A stretch of DNA of 64,000 nucleotides from an uncultured Pontibacter sp. (GTDB taxonomy: Bacteria; Bacteroidota; Bacteroidia; Cytophagales; Hymenobacteraceae), in the NCBI RefSeq assembly GCF_947499215.1, contig NZ_CANMNI010000001.1, positions 496,001 to 560,000 on the forward strand. The letters are read 5' to 3'. A program made the position numbers and the translations under genes. Positions 27,022-38,253 of this stretch are shown here, piece after piece; positions within the stretch are counted from its first letter, which is position 1; each line of letters starts with the position of its first letter. The notes beneath the pieces were generated by a model, which had not been told where the DNA came from, did no database searches, and saw only the letters and a list, made by a program, of their open reading frames with translations.

Positions 27022-28740
27022 ATGTCTGTAGCGCCGAACTTACCTGACTACACCTCTATTACTTCCGGCTTCAGTTGGGAGAAGGAAATGGAGAACCTAA
27101 GCGGTTTGCCAGACAGACGAGGACTGAACATCGCGCACGAGGCCATTGACCGGCATGCTGCGGAAGATCGGCGCGATCAGGTGGCCTTTCGCTTCATACA
27201 CAAAGACCGGTCTACGACAGACTGTACTTATCAGGATTTTAAAGAACTGACTAACCGTTTTGCCAATTTGCTGAATGAACTCAATGTCAACAAAGGCGAC
27301 AGGATGTTCTCTTTTCTAGGGCGTATACCTGAGCTTTACTTTTCCGCGCTGGGCGCGCTCAAAAAAGGGGCTGTTTTCTGTCCCTTGTTCAATGTATTCG
27401 GGCCCGAGCCCGTGTTCCAGCGACTGAGCCGCGGCAACGCTAAAGTGCTCGTCACAACCCAAGACCTATTCGAGAAAAAAGTACGCCAATTGCTGGAGCG
27501 CCTGCCGGAGTTACAGTACGTTCTGCTCACCGACATTGAAGAGGACGAAAGTGATAAAGTCCGCTCGCTGCCCCGTTTGATGGAAGACGCTTCGGACGAG
27601 TTCACCATCCCTCCTACCGACCCCGAAGATCCAGCTTTGCTGCACTTTACCAGCGGCACGACCGGTATGCCCAAAGGGGCGCTGCACGTGCACAAGGCCG
27701 TGCTGGTGCATTATGTCACGGGCAAATACGTGCTTGATTTTCACCCCGACGATGTGTACTGGTGCACCGCAGATCCGGGCTGGGTAACGGGCACTTCCTA
27801 CGGCATCATTGCACCGCTCGTGAATGGGGTCACCAACATCGTGGATGAAGAGGAATTTGATGCCACCCGCTGGTATTCTATACTGGAAGAACAGAAAGTG
27901 AACATCTGGTATACCGCCCCCACAGGTATACGTCGGCTCATGCGCATGAACATCAACCCGCGGGAACAATTTAAGCTGGACAATTTACGGCTGATGCTGA
28001 GTGTGGGCGAACCGCTGCACGCTGAGGCCGTGGTATGGGGTGAGCAAAACTTCGGGATGCCTTTTCTGGACAACTGGTGGCAAACCGAAACCGGCGGTAT
28101 CATGATCGCCAACTACAGGGCGATGCAAGTGCGACCGGGCTCCATGGGCAAACCATTGCCGGGTGTGGAGGCTGCCATAGCCGAAGTGGTAGACGATAGT
28201 TTCCGGATCATAGACGAACCTGATAAAGACGGACATTTGGTGCTGAAGCGGGGCTGGCCCTCGATGTTCCGCACCTACCTGCACGACGAGGAGCGCTACA
28301 ACAAAAGCTTCCGTGGCGACTGGTACATGACCGGCGACTTGGCACGTCGCGATGCCGACGGTTACTACTGGTTTGTGGGTCGCGCCGATGACATCATCAA
28401 AACTTCCGGCCACATGGTGGGCCCATTTGAAGTGGAAAGCGCCTTGATGGAACACCCCTCCGTAGCCGAAGCCGCAGTGATAGGTAAGCCGGATCAGCTG
28501 ATCGGGGAATTGGTGAAGGCCTTTATCGTGCTGAAACCCGACATAAAACCAGATGCGCAAGTTGAAATGGACATCAAAGCACATGCCCGACGAAAATTGG
28601 GTCCGGCTGTGGCTCCTAAAGAGATTTCCTTCATCGATAACCTGCCCAAAACCCGCAGCGGCAAGATTTTGAGGCGCTTGCTCAAAGCAAGAGAGTTGGG
28701 CTTGCCTGAAGGAGATTTGTCGACGTTGGAACAGCCGTAG
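27022..28740 (+). CDS. acsA: Acetyl-CoA synthetase (AMP-forming)
   Basis: A 572-residue adenylate-forming enzyme of the AcsA type. LHFTSGTTGMPKGALH (about 210-225) binds ATP, NWWQTETGG (about 352-360) is the acetate/CoA-ligase signature, TGDLARRD follows, and PKTRSGKILRR (about 546-556) holds the conserved lysine that is acetylated in regulation. It converts acetate, ATP and CoA to acetyl-CoA. It lies upstream of a pyruvate-dehydrogenase-like operon, both feeding the acetyl-CoA pool. Confidence 0.9.
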   Translation: MSVAPNLPDYTSITSGFSWEKEMENLSGLPDRRGLNIAHEAIDRHAAEDRRDQVAFRFIHKDRSTTDCTYQDFKELTNRFANLLNELNVNKGDRMFSFLGRIPELYFSALGALKKGAVFCPLFNVFGPEPVFQRLSRGNAKVLVTTQDLFEKKVRQLLERLPELQYVLLTDIEEDESDKVRSLPRLMEDASDEFTIPPTDPEDPALLHFTSGTTGMPKGALHVHKAVLVHYVTGKYVLDFHPDDVYWCTADPGWVTGTSYGIIAPLVNGVTNIVDEEEFDATRWYSILEEQKVNIWYTAPTGIRRLMRMNINPREQFKLDNLRLMLSVGEPLHAEAVVWGEQNFGMPFLDNWWQTETGGIMIANYRAMQVRPGSMGKPLPGVEAAIAEVVDDSFRIIDEPDKDGHLVLKRGWPSMFRTYLHDEERYNKSFRGDWYMTGDLARRDADGYYWFVGRADDIIKTSGHMVGPFEVESALMEHPSVAEAAVIGKPDQLIGELVKAFIVLKPDIKPDAQVEMDIKAHARRKLGPAVAPKEISFIDNLPKTRSGKILRRLLKARELGLPEGDLSTLEQP

Positions 28741-29065
28741 ACTGTTCCGAAATAAGTATTAGGAATTAGAAAAGAGTGGCAGGATAAAATACTGAGGTCA
28801 AAACTGTCCCCTTGAGGGGACCGCAGGGGTGTTTACACCTGTGAAGTTAAGTGTTGGGGATTTTGGCTCAAATATTAACACCCCTATTGACCTAAGGTCG
28901 CAAGTTTCGAACTACCGTTCTCACTTGTCCTCAAGGGGATATTTTTTAATACCAATGGTACTGTACATCCGAAAAGACTAAAGTTTGAAAAGTTGCTAGA
29001 TAGCATATGGCAAGGTCGCTCAAACTATAATTGACCAACTAATAAACCAACAACTGCTGCAAACT
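28741..29065. other. Non-coding interval with palindromic repeat
   Basis: 325 nt without a plausible gene between acsA and the E1-alpha gene. The main content is the nested inverted repeat at 28806-28940; the rest is AT-richer. The promoter for the E1/E2/ACP operon probably lies in the last 100 nt, but no clear TAnnTTTG element was found. Confidence 0.5.
28806..28940. repeat. REP-like nested palindromic element
   Basis: The outer arm GTCCCCTTGAGGGGA (28806-28820, itself a small palindrome) faces TCCTCAAGGGGA (28928-28939). The inner arm AGGGGTGTT (28825-28833) faces AACACCCCT (28877-28885). Similar CCCCTTGAGGGG-type intergenic elements are familiar from Bacteroidota genomes. It may be a non-autonomous mobile repeat or a terminator structure. 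Confidence 0.55.
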
Positions 29066-30037
29066 ATGAACCTCAATCCAGACCAAGTCAAGAAACTCCT
29101 TTCCCAGATGCTCTTAATCAGACGGTTTGAGGAGAAGGCGGCGGAGATGTATACCAAAGAAAAGATTAGGGGCTTTCTGCACCTCTACATCGGGGAGGAA
29201 GCCGTGGCGGTGGGTGTGCTGCAGGCTTTGCAGCCGGATGACAATGTGATGTGCACCTACCGAGAGCATGGGCACGCGCTGGTGCGGGGTATGGAGCCGG
29301 GGGTGATCATGGCGGAGATGTATGGCAAACTTGAAGGCTGCAGTCGCGGACGCGGCGGTTCGATGCACCTTTTCGATGCCAAAACGAAATTCTACGGCGG
29401 CAATGCGATCGTGGCGGGCCATTTGGCGATGGCTGTCGGCTTAGGATTGGCGGATAAGAAACTGCAGCGTAATCAGATTACCTGCTGTTTTTTCGGGGAG
29501 GGCGCCATGGCTGAGGGCGCCTTCCACGAAGCCATGAACCTAGCAGCGCTTTGGCAAGTGCCCGTGTTGTTTGTTTGCGAAAACAACCTCTACGCCATGG
29601 GCACCGCCCTGCGCTATACCCATGCCCAACAGGATTTAGAGAAAAAAGGAGCCGCTTATGGTATTGCCTCGTCCTCTGTTGACGGCATGGATCTGATGGC
29701 CGTGATGCAGGCGGCCAACGAGGCGGTTGATTCGATACGTCAAACCGGTCAGCCGCACTTTCTTGTCTGCAACACCTACCGTTTCCGAGCGCACTCCATG
29801 TTCGACGCCGAACTCTACCGCGAAAAGAAGGAGGTAGAAGAATGGAAGCAACGCGACCCGATTACAAGCTTTAAGGAGCTGTTGCTTCAGCAAAAAATGC
29901 TAAATGACGAGGACTACCAAGCCATAGAGAAACAGGTGCAACAGGAAGTAGAGCAAGCCGTGGCCTTTGCGGAAAGCTGCAGCTTTGAGCCTGTGGAAGA
30001 ACTGTTGAAATATACCTATAGCGAAAAGGCGAACTAA
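29066..30037 (+). CDS. pdhA: Pyruvate (2-oxo acid) dehydrogenase E1 alpha subunit
   Basis: A 323-residue TPP-dependent E1 alpha subunit. [11 protein letters not shown] (about 71-81) and [10 protein letters not shown] (about 97-106) are family motifs. The TPP/Mg motif reads [10 protein letters not shown] at about 141-150, with NN at about 173, so the usual GDG is GEG here. LTN-type phosphorylation loops are not evident. It decarboxylates pyruvate or a related 2-oxo acid such as acetoin together with the beta subunit. Its TAA overlaps the ATG of the beta gene by one base. Confidence 0.9.
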   Translation: MNLNPDQVKKLLSQMLLIRRFEEKAAEMYTKEKIRGFLHLYIGEEAVAVGVLQALQPDDNVMCTYREHGHALVRGMEPGVIMAEMYGKLEGCSRGRGGSMHLFDAKTKFYGGNAIVAGHLAMAVGLGLADKKLQRNQITCCFFGEGAMAEGAFHEAMNLAALWQVPVLFVCENNLYAMGTALRYTHAQQDLEKKGAAYGIASSSVDGMDLMAVMQAANEAVDSIRQTGQPHFLVCNTYRFRAHSMFDAELYREKKEVEEWKQRDPITSFKELLLQQKMLNDEDYQAIEKQVQQEVEQAVAFAESCSFEPVEELLKYTYSEKAN

Positions 30038-31023
30038 TGGCAGGTAACCTGATCACATACCGCGAGTGCATCAAACAGGCCATCCGGGAAGCCTTGCTGG
30101 CCGACGAGCGTGTGTTTATGATGGGCGAAGATGTGGGCCACTACGGGGGTGCTTTTGCCGTGAGCAAAAACCTGCTGCAGGAATTCGGACCGGAACGCAT
30201 CATGGACACGCCTTTGTCGGAGGCCGGGTTCGTAGGCGCAGGTATAGGCGCTGCTTTAGGTGGCATGCGGCCTATTGTCGAGATCATGACCGTCAACTTC
30301 AGTCTGCTGGCCTTGGACCAGATCGCCAACAATGCCGCCACGCTACTGCACATGTCCGGCGGACAGTTCAACGTGCCGCTCGTCATCCGGATGAGCACGG
30401 GTATAGGCCGGCAGTTGGCGGCGCAGCACTCTCACAGCTGGGAGCCGCTGTTTGCGCATCTTCCGGGTTTGCGGATACTTTCTGCCGGTACGCACGAAGA
30501 CGCCCGCCACATGCTCGCTCCTGCCCTCGCTGATCCGGACCCGGTCATTATCTTCGAGTATACCTCGCTGCTGAATATGGAAAAGGAATTGCCCGAGGAT
30601 CTTACGGGTGTAGACATCCAAAAAGCCAAAGTGCGGCGCGAGGGTAAGGATATTTCTATTTTCACCTATGGTACCGGCGTGTACAAATCCCTGACGGCGG
30701 CGGAGGAGTTGGCGCAGGCAGGTATAGAGGTTGAGGTGGTGGATTTGCGTGTATTGCGCCCTTTAGATGAAGAGACGATTGTGGCTTCGGTTACGAAAAC
30801 CAACCGGGCCTTTGTGGTGGAGGATGCCAGCAAATCGGTGAGCGTGTCGTCGGAGGTGAGCGCTCGAATCATGGAACGCTGCTTTTACGAACTCGACGCG
30901 CCCGTGCAGCGTCTATGCGGTGCAGAGGTGCCTATACCTTATCCCAAACATTTGGAGGATGCCTCGGTGCCACAGCCGGCGCAAATTGTTTCAGCTATCA
31001 AAACTCTGCTACAGCATGCTTGA
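30037..31023 (+). CDS. pdhB: Pyruvate (2-oxo acid) dehydrogenase E1 beta subunit
   Basis: A 328-residue beta subunit. [12 protein letters not shown] (about 28-39) holds the conserved Glu for TPP activation, [19 protein letters not shown] (about 67-85) and [17 protein letters not shown] (about 112-128) are typical. The C-terminal transketolase domain contains [16 protein letters not shown]. It pairs with E1 alpha. The start codon overlaps the alpha stop (TAATG) and its end overlaps the E2 start by 8 nt, so all are translated from one mRNA. Confidence 0.92.
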   Translation: MAGNLITYRECIKQAIREALLADERVFMMGEDVGHYGGAFAVSKNLLQEFGPERIMDTPLSEAGFVGAGIGAALGGMRPIVEIMTVNFSLLALDQIANNAATLLHMSGGQFNVPLVIRMSTGIGRQLAAQHSHSWEPLFAHLPGLRILSAGTHEDARHMLAPALADPDPVIIFEYTSLLNMEKELPEDLTGVDIQKAKVRREGKDISIFTYGTGVYKSLTAAEELAQAGIEVEVVDLRVLRPLDEETIVASVTKTNRAFVVEDASKSVSVSSEVSARIMERCFYELDAPVQRLCGAEVPIPYPKHLEDASVPQPAQIVSAIKTLLQHA

Positions 31024-32356
31024 GTATAAAATGCCCAGCCTTGGTGCCGACATGGAAAGCGGCTTCCTTAGAGAATGGCACGTGAAGCCCGGCGACCGCA
31101 TCCGGAAAGGCGACATCATCGCCGAAGTCGAAACCCAAAAAGGCATCATCGAGATTGAGGTGTTTGAAGAGGGCATCATCGGTGAGCTGCTGGTGAACCT
31201 CGATGAACAGGTACCTGTGGGCCGGTCCATGGCCACGATCCTGACAGAAGAGGAGGCCGCCAGCGGAAAGGCCATACCTGCCGCTGGAGTTAAAGCCCCT
31301 ATACCTGAAACAGCAGCGCAGGCTGTACCTGCAGAAGAGGGAGCACAAAGGGCTGAGGGACCTGCGATACCCGAGCACGCACCGGAATCGCATCATATTC
31401 GCGCTTCTCCCTTAGCCAAGCGCGTTGCTGCCGAAAAAGGAATTGATATTGCCACTGTACACGGCACCGGTCCCGAAGGCGCCATTACCCGTGATGATGT
31501 AGAGCATGCCATTGCAGCGCAGGCTGCGCCAGCAAAGGCTGCCCGGGAAGCTAAGGAAGAAGCACCAGCCAAACCTGCTATACCTAAGGAGAAGACCCCA
31601 ACTCCGGCTACTATACCCGACACCAAGGCAGAAGTTGCCTCCCCTTCTATACCTGAACCAGCTGCACCTATACCTACTGCCAAAGCTTCTGCTTCTGCTG
31701 ATACCATCCGTATGGCAGTGGCCGCCGCGATGGGCAAGTCGAACCGGGAGATACCGCATTACTATCTGGAGACAAAGATTGACATGAGCAAAGCCTTGGC
31801 TTGGCTCTCGGAAACAAACAAACAGCGTCCCGTGAAAGAGCGCCTGCTTCCTGCCGCCCTGCTGATCAAAGCGGTGGCGAAAGCGCTGAACGACATACCG
31901 GAGCTGAATGCGACATGGGAAAATGGCTTGCAGCGAAAAGAGCTAATTAACGTCGGCTATGTGGTGGCGCTTCGAACGGGGGGCATCATGGTGCCCACCA
32001 TTCACGAAACCGACACTAAAACGCTGGACGAGATCATGCAGGCGCTAAACGACCTCATTCCGCGGGCCCGGGCCCTTCGGCTGCGAAGCTCCGAGCTCGC
32101 CGACTCCACCATCACGGTAACCAGTCTCGGAGAGGCCGGGGTCGAAGTGGTATACGGGGTGATTTATCCGCCACAGGTAGCGTTGGTAGGTTTTGGAGGC
32201 ATCACCGAACAGCCTTGGTCCGAGAATGGCATGCTCACCGTACGGCCTATCCTCACGGCCACCCTCGCCGCCGACCACCGTGCCTCAGACGGCAGCACGG
32301 GCAGCAAATTCCTGACGGCCATCAAAAACTACTTACAACAACCCGACAAACTATGA
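31016..32356 (+). CDS. Dihydrolipoamide acyltransferase (E2) with single lipoyl domain
   Basis: The start at 31016 ([13 protein letters not shown]) is chosen; a longer in-frame reading from 30920 runs inside pdhB. 446 residues: lipoyl domain 1-80 with the lipoyl Lys in ETQKGII (about 43), an Ala/Pro-rich linker, an E3-binding domain ([16 protein letters not shown] near 125), a second Ala/Pro linker rich in IP dipeptides, and a catalytic domain with [11 protein letters not shown] near residue 420. No E3 gene is seen in the window. The linker repeats TATACC-type sequences many times. Confidence 0.9.
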   Translation: MLEYKMPSLGADMESGFLREWHVKPGDRIRKGDIIAEVETQKGIIEIEVFEEGIIGELLVNLDEQVPVGRSMATILTEEEAASGKAIPAAGVKAPIPETAAQAVPAEEGAQRAEGPAIPEHAPESHHIRASPLAKRVAAEKGIDIATVHGTGPEGAITRDDVEHAIAAQAAPAKAAREAKEEAPAKPAIPKEKTPTPATIPDTKAEVASPSIPEPAAPIPTAKASASADTIRMAVAAAMGKSNREIPHYYLETKIDMSKALAWLSETNKQRPVKERLLPAALLIKAVAKALNDIPELNATWENGLQRKELINVGYVVALRTGGIMVPTIHETDTKTLDEIMQALNDLIPRARALRLRSSELADSTITVTSLGEAGVEVVYGVIYPPQVALVGFGGITEQPWSENGMLTVRPILTATLAADHRASDGSTGSKFLTAIKNYLQQPDKL

Positions 32357-32601
32357 CATCAGAAGAAATCAAACAGACACTGCTGCAGCAACTAAAAGGG
32401 ATAGCCCCGGACACAGAACCCGAACAGCTGCAGCCTGACGACAACATCCGACAAACCTTAGGTATAGACTCTTTCGATTACCTACAGTTTATGGTGGCGC
32501 TAGATGAAAAATTTGGCATACAAACGCCGGAGGAAGATTACGGGAAGATTCAGACGCTGCGGGAATTGACGGAGTATATCGAGGCAAACGTTAAGAATTA
32601 A
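32353..32601 (+). CDS. Acyl carrier protein-like, coupled to the E2 gene
   Basis: An 82-residue ACP. The phosphopantetheine site is GIDSFDYLQF with Ser40, flanked by acidic helices. The ATG overlaps the E2 stop in an ATGA arrangement, so it is translationally coupled to the dehydrogenase subunits. It differs from a housekeeping AcpP, which would normally sit beside fabF. The context suggests a carrier for an acyl product of this complex, or a role in lipoyl/octanoyl supply; both are inferences. Confidence 0.85.
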   Translation: MTSEEIKQTLLQQLKGIAPDTEPEQLQPDDNIRQTLGIDSFDYLQFMVALDEKFGIQTPEEDYGKIQTLRELTEYIEANVKN

Positions 32602-32603
32602 AA

Positions 32604-32637
32604 GAAAGCCACGCAGAATTCAAACTACGTGGCTTTC
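32604..32637 (+). terminator. Terminator after the pdh-ACP operon
   Basis: GAAAGCCACG (32604-32613) pairs with CGTGGCTTTC (32628-32637), 14-nt loop, followed by AAACTTT. It starts 3 nt after the ACP stop. Confidence 0.65.
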
Positions 32638-32666
32638 AAACTTTAAAAACGTCTCATGACAATCAC

Positions 32667-32852
32667 TCACGATTGACTGTCTTCTGGATGATTTATGGCG
32701 TCATAAAACACAGGGCTTAAAAAACGCAGGTTCTCTATTCTGCTGGCCTCACTATAAAACTTCTCGGGTTTAACTTCGGAGCTATTAGCAAGGGCGTTTA
32801 AGATCGTGTCAAGGATTTGGGTAAAGTTTGCTTCAAATTCGTCTGAGTTCAT
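32667..32852 (-). CDS. Small hypothetical protein
   Basis: A 61-residue acidic, helical protein (MNSDEFEANFTQILDTILNA at the N-terminus) with no signal peptide or known motif. It lies between two terminators, downstream of the ACP gene on the opposite strand. Codon use looks normal but it is short, so coding status is moderately supported. Confidence 0.5.
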   Translation of the reverse strand: MNSDEFEANFTQILDTILNALANSSEVKPEKFYSEASRIENLRFLSPVFYDAINHPEDSQS

Positions 32853-32924
32853 AGGTAAGTGGCTAAAAGTTTATCTATCAAAAAGATACAAATTTCACTT
32901 TAAAATAATTCGATTTTAGCAAAA

Positions 32925-32956
32925 AAAAGCGCCGTACATATCTGCACGGCGCTTTT
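32925..32956 (-). terminator. Terminator after GH97 gene
   Basis: AAAAGCGCCGT (32925-32935) pairs with ACGGCGCTTTT (32946-32956), 10-nt loop. T runs lie on both sides, giving a bidirectional terminator just after the minus-strand GH97 stop. Confidence 0.8.
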
Positions 32957-32978
32957 GTATTTTAATTGCATCAAGAAT

Positions 32979-35231
<2,253 letters not shown>

Positions 35232-35323
35232 TTACATTAAAAATCGCTTTCTTCCGCACCATCCTGTCTAACACGTGTCCCTATATGCCGTATACCTGTT
35301 CCGGACTACTTATTTAATTCCCT

Positions 35324-35602
35324 ATGGAAATCATTCACGACGAAGAAGATACAAGATTTTATGCGCCGCTTGAGAGCGGTCAGGCGGAACTTACCTACTC
35401 CATTACGGATGAAGGCCACATGGACTTCGATCATACCTTTGTGCCTGAGAATTACCGTGGTCAGGGAGTGGCCGACAAACTGGTAAAAGCCGGACTAGAG
35501 CACGCCAAGTCGCAGAACTGCCAGATTATCCCCTCCTGCCCGGTAGTGGAAACATATGTGAAGCGCCACAAAGAATACGAAGATATCGTGTGCTGGAAGT
35601 AG
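35324..35602 (+). CDS. GNAT-type N-acetyltransferase, short form
   Basis: A 92-residue minimal GNAT domain. FDHTFVPENYRGQGVADKLV (about 35-54) carries the acetyl-CoA pyrophosphate loop RGQGVA, and PSCPVVETYVKRHKEY (about 70-85) is typical of the YjdJ/NATD1 subgroup. Acetyl acceptor unknown. Ends 1 nt before the stop of the convergent gene. Confidence 0.85.
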   Translation: MEIIHDEEDTRFYAPLESGQAELTYSITDEGHMDFDHTFVPENYRGQGVADKLVKAGLEHAKSQNCQIIPSCPVVETYVKRHKEYEDIVCWK

Positions 35603-35603
35603 G

Positions 35604-35849
35604 CTATACCTGTTGCTCTACTTTTTGGGGGCGGAGCATCAGCCAGAGGACCAAGCCGACGGGCCATACCATAAACAGCACCATCAGGGCCACCAGCCAA
35701 GGGGATTTTCCCCGGCGGCGGGCATCATAGTAGGACCAAATCACACTCCATACCACAAACACCAACAGCATCATACCGATCAGGATGCCGATCAACCCTA
35801 AACCTGTAAAAAAGGAAGTAAAACTGTGCTCCATATTTGTCAATGTCAA
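35604..35849 (-). CDS. Small two-TM protein resembling phospholipase D N-terminal domain
   Basis: A protein of 76-81 residues; the Met at 35834 is as likely a start as 35849. Two TM helices (about 15-37 and 50-70) are separated by SYYDARRRGKSPW. The pattern resembles the small PLDc_N-type membrane modules of cardiolipin synthases without the enzyme part. The role is unknown. Confidence 0.7.
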   Translation of the reverse strand: MTLTNMEHSFTSFFTGLGLIGILIGMMLLVFVVWSVIWSYYDARRRGKSPWLVALMVLFMVWPVGLVLWLMLRPQKVEQQV

Positions 35850-36067
35850 TTACTTATAACGCACGCGCTATTGTCTGGTTGAGTTACAAGTATACCTGAA
35901 AATGACGCGAGTCGAAGATTCCGTACTAGACTTTTGCCGTCCCCACTCGCGCTATGGCTTATCCAACGAGGGTTCTGTCATACCCCGCCTCCACTTTCTC
36001 CCGTACATGAATCATTAATAAAGATAATACCGGCCAGAGGCCGTTTTGAAGACCAAACCAACAGACG

Positions 36068-37672
36068 ATGAAAGACGCGCAGCAAAAATACCTGTGGTGG
36101 CAGGAAGGAGTTATTTACCAGATCTATCCCCGTTCTTATCAGGACAGCGACGGCGATGGCGTGGGCGACTTGCAAGGCATCATCCAACGACTCGATCACA
36201 TCAAATCACTGGGTATAACCGCTATTTGGATATCCCCCATTTTCTCCTCTCCCATGGCCGATTTTGGCTACGACATTTCAGATTACTGCGGCATCCATCC
36301 GCTGTTTGGCACCATGGACGATTTCGATGAGCTCTTGCAGGCGGTGCACGACCGTGACATGAAGCTGATTCTGGACCTTGTGCCCAACCACACTTCCAAT
36401 GAGCACCCGTGGTTTAAGGAGTCGCGCTCTTCTAAGGACAACCCGAAGCGCGACTGGTACATCTGGGAAGATGCCAACGAGGACGGCTCTGAGCCAAACA
36501 ACTGGCTCAGCGTGTTCGGCGGCAGTGCATGGGAATGGGACGAGAAAACGGAACAATACTACTACCACGCCTTCTTGAAAGAACAACCCGATCTGAACTG
36601 GCGCAACCCGGAGGTGCAAGAGGCGATGATGGATGTCATGCGCTTCTGGCTAGACAAGGGCGTGGACGGTTTTCGGGTGGACGTGATGTGGCACATGATC
36701 AAAGACGACCAGCTGCGCGACAACCCTACCAATCCCGATTACAAATCGCACCAAGCCACCTACGAAAAGCTGATCCCGGCCTACTCCACTGACCAGCCCG
36801 AGGTGCACGACATTGTGCACATGATGCGCAAGGTGCTCGACAGCTACGACGAGCGAATGATGATCGGTGAGATCTACCTGCCCATACACAAGCTGATGAC
36901 TTATTACGGAACGGACAAGAACGGGGCACACCTGCCTTTCAACTTCCTGTTGCTCTCCACAGATTGGGATGCTGATAAAATCGCCTCCAACATCAACCAG
37001 TACGAGGCTGCTTTGCCCGAAGGAGGATGGCCTAATTGGGTACTCGGAAACCATGACCAGTCGCGCATCTCCAGCCGCGTAGGTCAGGACCAAGCACGCG
37101 TGGCGGCCATGCTTTTGCTCACCTTACGCGGAACACCTACTATATATTATGGCGATGAGATTGGTATGCGTGACGTGCCTATACCTGAGGAAGAGGTACA
37201 GGACCCACAGGGCATCAACATGCCCGGTCTCAACCTGAGCCGTGACCCGCAGCGCACGCCCATGCAATGGGATGACAGCGAAAATGCCGGCTTCAGCAAA
37301 GCCAAACCATGGCTACCCCTGCCTGAAAACTACCGCCGGGTAAACATAAAAGTGGAGACTGATGATCACAGCTCTATGCTCGCACTTCATCAGCGCCTCA
37401 TGACCCTGCGCCAGAAAGAAGATGCCCTTCGCATCGGAGACTACAAACCTTTGGAAGCGCAAAAACCATTGTTGGCCTACATGCGCTATACCTCCGAAAC
37501 CCGCTTTCTGATACTGCTGAACCTGAGCCATAAGACATGCCACTTTAAGCCAGGGCATTTTCAGTTTGAAGGCACTATCGAGATTGATACACTGCCGGAA
37601 CGGGAAGGCACTGAAGTGAAAAACCGGATAAGTTTGAGTGGCGATGAGGGAATGGTGATCAGACTGAGATAG
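36068..37672 (+). CDS. GH13 alpha-glucosidase (oligo-1,6-glucosidase type)
   Basis: A 534-residue alpha-amylase-family enzyme without signal peptide, so cytosolic. QIYPRSYQDSDGDGVGDLQG (about 19-38) and LDLVPNHTS begin the barrel. The catalytic residues are visible: nucleophile Asp205 in GFRVDV, acid/base Glu268 in MIGEIY, and Asp330 in NHDQSR. It hydrolyses short alpha-glucosides such as isomaltose or maltose. The GH97 gene nearby suggests uptake and breakdown of starch-derived sugars. Confidence 0.92.
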   Translation: MKDAQQKYLWWQEGVIYQIYPRSYQDSDGDGVGDLQGIIQRLDHIKSLGITAIWISPIFSSPMADFGYDISDYCGIHPLFGTMDDFDELLQAVHDRDMKLILDLVPNHTSNEHPWFKESRSSKDNPKRDWYIWEDANEDGSEPNNWLSVFGGSAWEWDEKTEQYYYHAFLKEQPDLNWRNPEVQEAMMDVMRFWLDKGVDGFRVDVMWHMIKDDQLRDNPTNPDYKSHQATYEKLIPAYSTDQPEVHDIVHMMRKVLDSYDERMMIGEIYLPIHKLMTYYGTDKNGAHLPFNFLLLSTDWDADKIASNINQYEAALPEGGWPNWVLGNHDQSRISSRVGQDQARVAAMLLLTLRGTPTIYYGDEIGMRDVPIPEEEVQDPQGINMPGLNLSRDPQRTPMQWDDSENAGFSKAKPWLPLPENYRRVNIKVETDDHSSMLALHQRLMTLRQKEDALRIGDYKPLEAQKPLLAYMRYTSETRFLILLNLSHKTCHFKPGHFQFEGTIEIDTLPEREGTEVKNRISLSGDEGMVIRLR

Positions 37673-37687
37673 CGCCATTTGCAGCAC

Positions 37688-38128
37688 ATGAAACAAGAAA
37701 TAAGCTTTATCATTAGCCGTGATCTAGACAGACTAGCAGAAGAAATCCGGGCTTTTAAGCGGGAGGAGGACCTATGGAAAGTGACCGGTCATGTGACAAA
37801 TCCGGCCGGTAACCTCTGCCTGCACTTGGTCGGCAACCTGAACACTTATGTAGGCGCTATACTTGGCGGGAGCGGTTACGTGCGGAACCGGGAAGCGGAA
37901 TTTAGCCAAAAGAACATCCCCAAGGATGACTTGCTTCATCAAATACAGGAAGTGAAAGCGACAGTTACCTATACCTTAGAGAAGCTTTTGGAAAGACAGC
38001 TGCAAGGAGCTTACCCGCAACAAGTACTGGGTTATGAAATGACAACGGGCTTTTTTCTGCTCCATCTCTCAGGCCATTTAAACTACCACCTTGGACAGAT
38101 TAATTACCTGCGGCGAGTGCTAACTTAG
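37688..38128 (+). CDS. DinB/DUF1572 family protein
   Basis: A 146-residue four-helix DinB-like protein from the ATG at 37688, chosen over 37679 because it avoids three extra residues with no homologous look. NPAGNLCLHLVGNLNTYVGA (about 38-57) and HLSGHLNYHLGQINYLRR at the C-terminus supply the His residues of the metal site. Bacillithiol transferases share the fold, but a thiol substrate is not shown. It lies 15 nt after the GH13 stop. Confidence 0.8.
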   Translation: MKQEISFIISRDLDRLAEEIRAFKREEDLWKVTGHVTNPAGNLCLHLVGNLNTYVGAILGGSGYVRNREAEFSQKNIPKDDLLHQIQEVKATVTYTLEKLLERQLQGAYPQQVLGYEMTTGFFLLHLSGHLNYHLGQINYLRRVLT

Positions 38129-38176
38129 TTTCAAACACTTGCATAATTTCTCCATAGAACTATATCTAAAAATTAG

Positions 38177-38194
38177 GTTCTGTAAATTATGAAC
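38177..38194. promoter_or_regulatory. GTTC-N10-GAAC operator before the GbsR/MarR gene
   Basis: GTTC (38177-38180) and GAAC (38191-38194) with 10 nt between. The same spacing and flanks (A before, TAA after) recur at 38732-38749. The site sits where the -33 element of the promoter should lie. Confidence 0.65.
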
Positions 38195-38210
38195 TAATGA
38201 AACTAAGTTA

Positions 38211-38218
38211 TACCTTTG
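38211..38218 (+). promoter_or_regulatory. Bacteroidota -7 element TACCTTTG
   Basis: TACCTTTG matches the TAnnTTTG -7 consensus, about 36 nt before the regulator ATG. The operator lies 16 nt upstream. No clear TTG was found at -33. Confidence 0.55.
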
Positions 38219-38253
38219 TGCCGTTATAGCTATAGAATTAAAAAAGCAAAGAT

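Noticed and set aside
28741-29065. Possible small RNA in the gap before pdhA
   Set aside because: The structure is explained by a nested palindromic repeat. No promoter and terminator pair specific to an RNA gene was found.
36068-37672. Trehalose synthase as alternative for the GH13 gene
   Set aside because: The QIYPRSYQDSDGDGVGDLQG start and GIHPLFGTMDDF loop fit oligo-1,6-glucosidase or alpha-glucosidase better, and no trehalose-synthase-specific tail is present.
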